64,000 nt of DNA, taken from a virus. This document shows, one piece after another, positions 61,622 to 64,000 of the stretch. The notes beneath the pieces were generated by a model, which was given only the letters and a program-made list of their open reading frames with translations, was not told the DNA's origin and did not search any database. Position numbers and translations under genes: made by a program. The stretch is taken from the IMG/VR virus record IMGVR_UViG_3300007276_000045, positions 1-64,000 of that record; one strand, given 5' to 3'. Positions within the stretch are counted from its first letter, which is position 1. The number at the start of each line of letters is the position of its first letter.

Positions 61622-62287
61622 TTATCGTTTTCTAGTGGTGAGATCAATCTTTTGATCATATTTTATAGCCTCTTTATTAGTTTTTAGGAGACTATAAAGT
61701 CTTTTAGCTAAGTAGACCCCAGCTTTGTGGTCAGAAGGATAGTGGAAACCCGCCATAATTCTCCCCTGCCCACATTCTTCCGCTGCCCTGAGAAGGTTCT
61801 TTCGATGCTCTGGGTATTTCGCAGCGTAGATCTCAGCAATCAGTCTTGATTGGGTCGTGTGTCCACTAGGGTAGGCAGGAGTTTTTGCCGTTCGGCTACC
61901 CAAAACGTCTAATTCTATATCGTAGTAGGGAGCAAGCTGAAAGGGTCGAGGTCTATTGAAGCTGTTTTTGATAGTTTTTACAATGTATGCACTTTCAGTC
62001 AAAATCTTATCAATAAACTGCTGGTCATACTCCAAACCGAAGATGTCCATATACCGTTTCACAGCAAAAGCTGGGTCAGTATCATGTTTCTTAATACTTT
62101 TTATGATACCATCTGCTCGTAAGTAGGTCGCACCCTGAACTGCTAGGAGATCCTTCCCTGTTGCCAGACTGGAGTTTTCGCTTGGTGGGGGAAGAGCAAT
62201 GAATTCTGCTCCGTCCCGAAACAAGGTTATTTCTCCTTTTGGCTTTCTTAATTTTGTAGAGTAAACTAAATCGTCTACCGGGTCCAT
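61622..62287 (-). CDS. PAP2-superfamily acid phosphatase-like protein
   Basis: 221 residues. KNSFNRPRPF (K-x6-RP), YPSGHTT (PSGH) and GRIMAGFHYPSDHKAG (R-x-x-x-x-x-H-x-x-x-D) are the three PAP2/vanadium-haloperoxidase phosphatase motifs, in correct order and spacing, with the catalytic His in PSGH and the second His in GFHYPSD. The protein has no clear signal peptide or TM, unlike lipid phosphatases, and resembles class A acid phosphatases. It could release phosphate from nucleotides or lipids, or act on capsule precursors. Followed after a 24-nt gap by the basic protein gene upstream. Confidence 0.8.
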   Translation of the reverse strand: MDPVDDLVYSTKLRKPKGEITLFRDGAEFIALPPPSENSSLATGKDLLAVQGATYLRADGIIKSIKKHDTDPAFAVKRYMDIFGLEYDQQFIDKILTESAYIVKTIKNSFNRPRPFQLAPYYDIELDVLGSRTAKTPAYPSGHTTQSRLIAEIYAAKYPEHRKNLLRAAEECGQGRIMAGFHYPSDHKAGVYLAKRLYSLLKTNKEAIKYDQKIDLTTRKR

Positions 62288-62311
62288 TTGTATACCTCAA
62301 CTATTAACACG

Positions 62312-63208
62312 CTAACAGTTCCATTTACGAAGAGCCTTGTTGATACGAGAGTTCGGATCACTGGCAGTCTTCTTGGAGGTTAGGCGTTTCTTCATACCAC
62401 CCATTCTAGAGCAGAAAGACTTACGGCGACCAGCAGCCTTACTACCTTTCTTAAGCTTAGATGGCTTCGTGGTTACAGCAGTCTTTAATTTAGAACCGGG
62501 GTTCTTTCTACGGTAGGCAGCAACGCCCTTGGCCGTCAGACCACCAGCACGGGACTTGTGAACACCCATCTTCATCTTTGGCATCGTGCCCTTCTTCTCG
62601 TCCATGTCTTCGGTCTTGCTCTTACCATAGTTTGCAGCACCTTTCTTACGGCACTGAACGAGTCGGCCAGAAGCATACGCAGAAGGCCATACCTTAGCAG
62701 TTGCTTTTACCTTACTGTAACAAGCATCCTTTTTTTCAAGGAGTTGTTCTGCCAATTTGACGTATACGGTTTCTTTTTGTTCCTTTCTCATTTTAAGTCC
62801 TTTTTTAGTAGAAGGAGTATTAATAGGTTTGCCTGATCTTTCTGGATTTGGATCATCCCTGCGCTTTTTACGAACCGCAGCACTACGACCCTTTTTACCA
62901 AGTGCAGCAGCCTTCTCTTTAGAGAAGCATTTGGGTTTCGCTTCTCCCTCCTTACGACCGCCACACTTACCTAGCTTCTTTCCCTTGGAATCATAGCGAT
63001 CCCAACCACCACCTTTGAACCAGCCTCGTAAGCCACCCTTATCGGAGCCTTCTCCTAAGCCAGCGTCTTCAGCATCCATCTCAGCCTCTTCTTCGTCATC
63101 ATATTCGGTAACCTTTTTACAAGATCCCTTCTGACCTGATACCTTACCGGGCACCCTACGATACCCCGACCAACACTTCTTTTCTTTGATTATTTTTGAG
63201 ATGGACAT
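62312..63208 (-). CDS. Basic Cys-containing multi-domain protein (DUF5872/DUF6321-like)
   Basis: 298 residues, very Lys/Arg-rich. LRGWFKGGGWDRYDSKGKKLGKCGG with GKPINTPSTKKGLKMR is the DUF5872-type domain. CYSKVKATAKVWPSAYASGRLVQCRKKGAANYG is a short domain seen in many marine phage and large-DNA-virus proteins. RAGGLTAKGVAAYRRKNPGSKLKTAVT and RRKSFCSRMGGMKKRL, ending SRINKALRKWNC, are DUF6321-type. Three such modules are fused here. A nucleic-acid-binding or virion-packaged role is guessed from charge. Start follows AGAGG and a CTATATAATA box. Confidence 0.75.
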   Translation of the reverse strand: MSISKIIKEKKCWSGYRRVPGKVSGQKGSCKKVTEYDDEEEAEMDAEDAGLGEGSDKGGLRGWFKGGGWDRYDSKGKKLGKCGGRKEGEAKPKCFSKEKAAALGKKGRSAAVRKKRRDDPNPERSGKPINTPSTKKGLKMRKEQKETVYVKLAEQLLEKKDACYSKVKATAKVWPSAYASGRLVQCRKKGAANYGKSKTEDMDEKKGTMPKMKMGVHKSRAGGLTAKGVAAYRRKNPGSKLKTAVTTKPSKLKKGSKAAGRRKSFCSRMGGMKKRLTSKKTASDPNSRINKALRKWNC

Positions 63209-63242
63209 GTATTACCTCTTGCATTATTATATAGCAGTCATT

Positions 63243-63255
63243 GGCCCGAAGGGCC
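63243..63255. terminator. Short GC hairpin in a divergent gap
   Basis: GGCCC-GAA-GGGCC forms a 5-bp GC stem in the 116-nt gap between divergent genes at 63208 (-) and 63325 (+). It is followed on plus by an AATTTTAAA stretch. A terminator is odd here since both flanking genes point away; it could instead block read-through or act in regulation. Confidence 0.3.
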
Positions 63256-63292
63256 GCGAAATTTTAAAGCCCGCTCTAAGTACTTAGCCCTA

Positions 63293-63302
63293 TATATTAT
63301 AG
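63293..63302 (+). promoter_or_regulatory. TATATTATAG promoter for the two-TM gene
   Basis: TATATTATAG on plus; the TATTAT core is 24 nt from the ATG at 63325, with a perfect AGGAGG in the leader. It is a leadered member of the recurrent box family. Confidence 0.5.
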
Positions 63303-63324
63303 TTCCCGCTTTTAGGAGGCCCAT

Positions 63325-63762
63325 ATGACGAAAAAACGACCCGTGTTTGAAGATGATGATTATACAGAGCCACGCACTCAGTTTGTGGTAAAAGATACTA
63401 CCTCTGCCTTAAAGATTAAGCGCGAAGAGCGCAAAGAAGCCGAGAAGAGATTCAAAGCTGTTATTGAAAAATCTAGAATGGAGCAGAAGCTAGAGCTTCA
63501 AAAAATGAAGCTTCAAATGACCGCTCGCGAATCAGCATCTAAGCATATCGCAGTGTTCGGTCCCCTGTACCTACTAGTTCTTGTTGGAGCATTCTTGTAC
63601 GCAGTACAATATATTCCCAGCAGCGAGATCTCAGTTGTGTCCTCAATTTTAACCTTGCTCATAACAATGTTCGGAGCCAACCTCAGATCTATTGTGGCTG
63701 GTGAGACAGATACTGGGAAGATCAAGGATGAACCGCCCAAAAAAGTAGAAGATAGTAAGTAA
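63325..63762 (+). CDS. Membrane protein with two TM segments and coiled coil (145 aa)
   Basis: 145 residues. A cytosolic helix, IKREERKEAEKRFKAVIEKSRMEQKLELQKMKLQM, gives a coiled coil. HIAVFGPLYLLVLVGAFLYAVQYI (TM1) and VSSILTLLITMFGANLRSIVAG (TM2) follow, then a charged tail. Strong AGGAGG start. Class II holins have two TMs, but the long coiled coil in front is atypical, so a lysis function is unproven. Confidence 0.65.
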   Translation: MTKKRPVFEDDDYTEPRTQFVVKDTTSALKIKREERKEAEKRFKAVIEKSRMEQKLELQKMKLQMTARESASKHIAVFGPLYLLVLVGAFLYAVQYIPSSEISVVSSILTLLITMFGANLRSIVAGETDTGKIKDEPPKKVEDSK

Positions 63763-63835
63763 TTCGTTCTTACCCGTTTGAAGTTTAGCTATATAAATTA
63801 GAGAAGAGAAACACAACTCATCCTAGGAGATAATT

Positions 63836-64000
63836 ATGACAGACAGTGACAGCAGAACACCCTTACCACCAGCAGACTTCAGCCCTGCTCTCCCAGACTA
63901 CAATAGCTCAGGTACCGCAAGCGTAAGCGGTACTGGTTTTTCCGCGTCGAATGCCTTTGGAGGACCATGGTATATTGAGACCCAATCTCTTAATATCGAA
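63836..64000 (+). CDS. Start of a further gene (partial)
   Basis: ATG at 63836 preceded by GGAG and, further up, a TATATAAATTAG box. 55 codons stay open to the window end (MTDSDSRTPLPPADFSPALP ... GFSASNAFGGPWYIETQSLN). Ser/Pro-rich start, then a globular onset. Product cannot be named from this fragment. It follows the two-TM gene on the same strand by 73 nt. Confidence 0.65.
   Translation, partial: MTDSDSRTPLPPADFSPALPDYNSSGTASVSGTGFSASNAFGGPWYIETQSLNIE

Noticed and set aside
63325-63762. Two-TM protein as the phage holin
   Set aside because: A long N-terminal coiled coil is not usual for holins and no endolysin gene was seen next to it.
1-64000. tRNA genes, integrase, transposons or attachment sites
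   Set aside because: None was recognised by reading; the density of coding sequence leaves little room, but no tRNA search program was run.

Overview
The window is a 64-kb piece of a tailed-phage genome with a contractile tail (myovirus morphology). The virion genes match the T4 superfamily: terminase gp17-like, portal gp20-like, prohead protease gp21-like, scaffold gp22-like, major capsid gp23-like, neck gp13/gp14-like, sheath gp18-like, tube gp19-like, and baseplate gp25, gp6, gp53 and gp5-like proteins. The DNA polymerase, however, is family A (Pol I type) with an SPO1-like uracil-glycosylase-type N-terminus, not the family B gp43 of classical T4 relatives. A ThyX and several PD-(D/E)XK nucleases accompany it. 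This mix suggests a distant ('far-T4') relative. A marine or freshwater environmental origin is likely by inference. The host cannot be read from the sequence. Genes are densely packed, mostly on the minus strand, with 1-35 nt overlaps and many Shine-Dalgarno sites.

Layout. 1-3.5 kb (-): ThyX (cut by the window edge), a nuclease-like protein, and a family A DNA polymerase split over three consecutive ORFs. 3.5-5.1 kb: a short gp55-like sigma factor (+), two small proteins (-) and a resolvase-like nuclease (+). 5.0-18.1 kb (-): read in transcription order from 18.1 kb, a PAAR tip protein, prohead core-like proteins, protease, scaffold, major capsid, two small proteins, neck, tail terminator, a newly noted 58-aa gene, sheath, tube, and a large protein of unknown function. 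18.1-47.5 kb (-): in transcription order, tape measure, initiator, gp53-like, hub, spike, LamG-domain protein, gp25, gp6, tail-protein-I/gp7-like, three tandem paralogues, a beta-helix protein, and two large virion proteins. 47.5-53.1 kb is a mixed-strand block: Cas4/RecB-like nuclease, DnaG-type primase, UvsW-like helicase, and a gp26-like chaperone with a probable -1 frameshift. 53.1-60.6 kb (-): terminase, portal, an acidic head-region protein, a collagen-like repeat fibre and a membrane protein. 60.6-64 kb: glycosyltransferase, DUF1360-like membrane protein, a PAP2-type phosphatase, a basic DUF5872/DUF6321-like protein, a two-TM protein and the start of another gene.

Regulation. A nearly palindromic element, CTAT(A/T)ATAG, recurs at gene starts, and one copy lies in each of four divergent intergenic gaps. 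Several copies sit 5-6 nt from the start codon, so the transcript would begin at or next to the start codon (leaderless). Because the phage also has a gp55-like sigma factor, these look like a variant of T4-type late promoters. No tRNA, CRISPR array, transposon or integrase was recognised.
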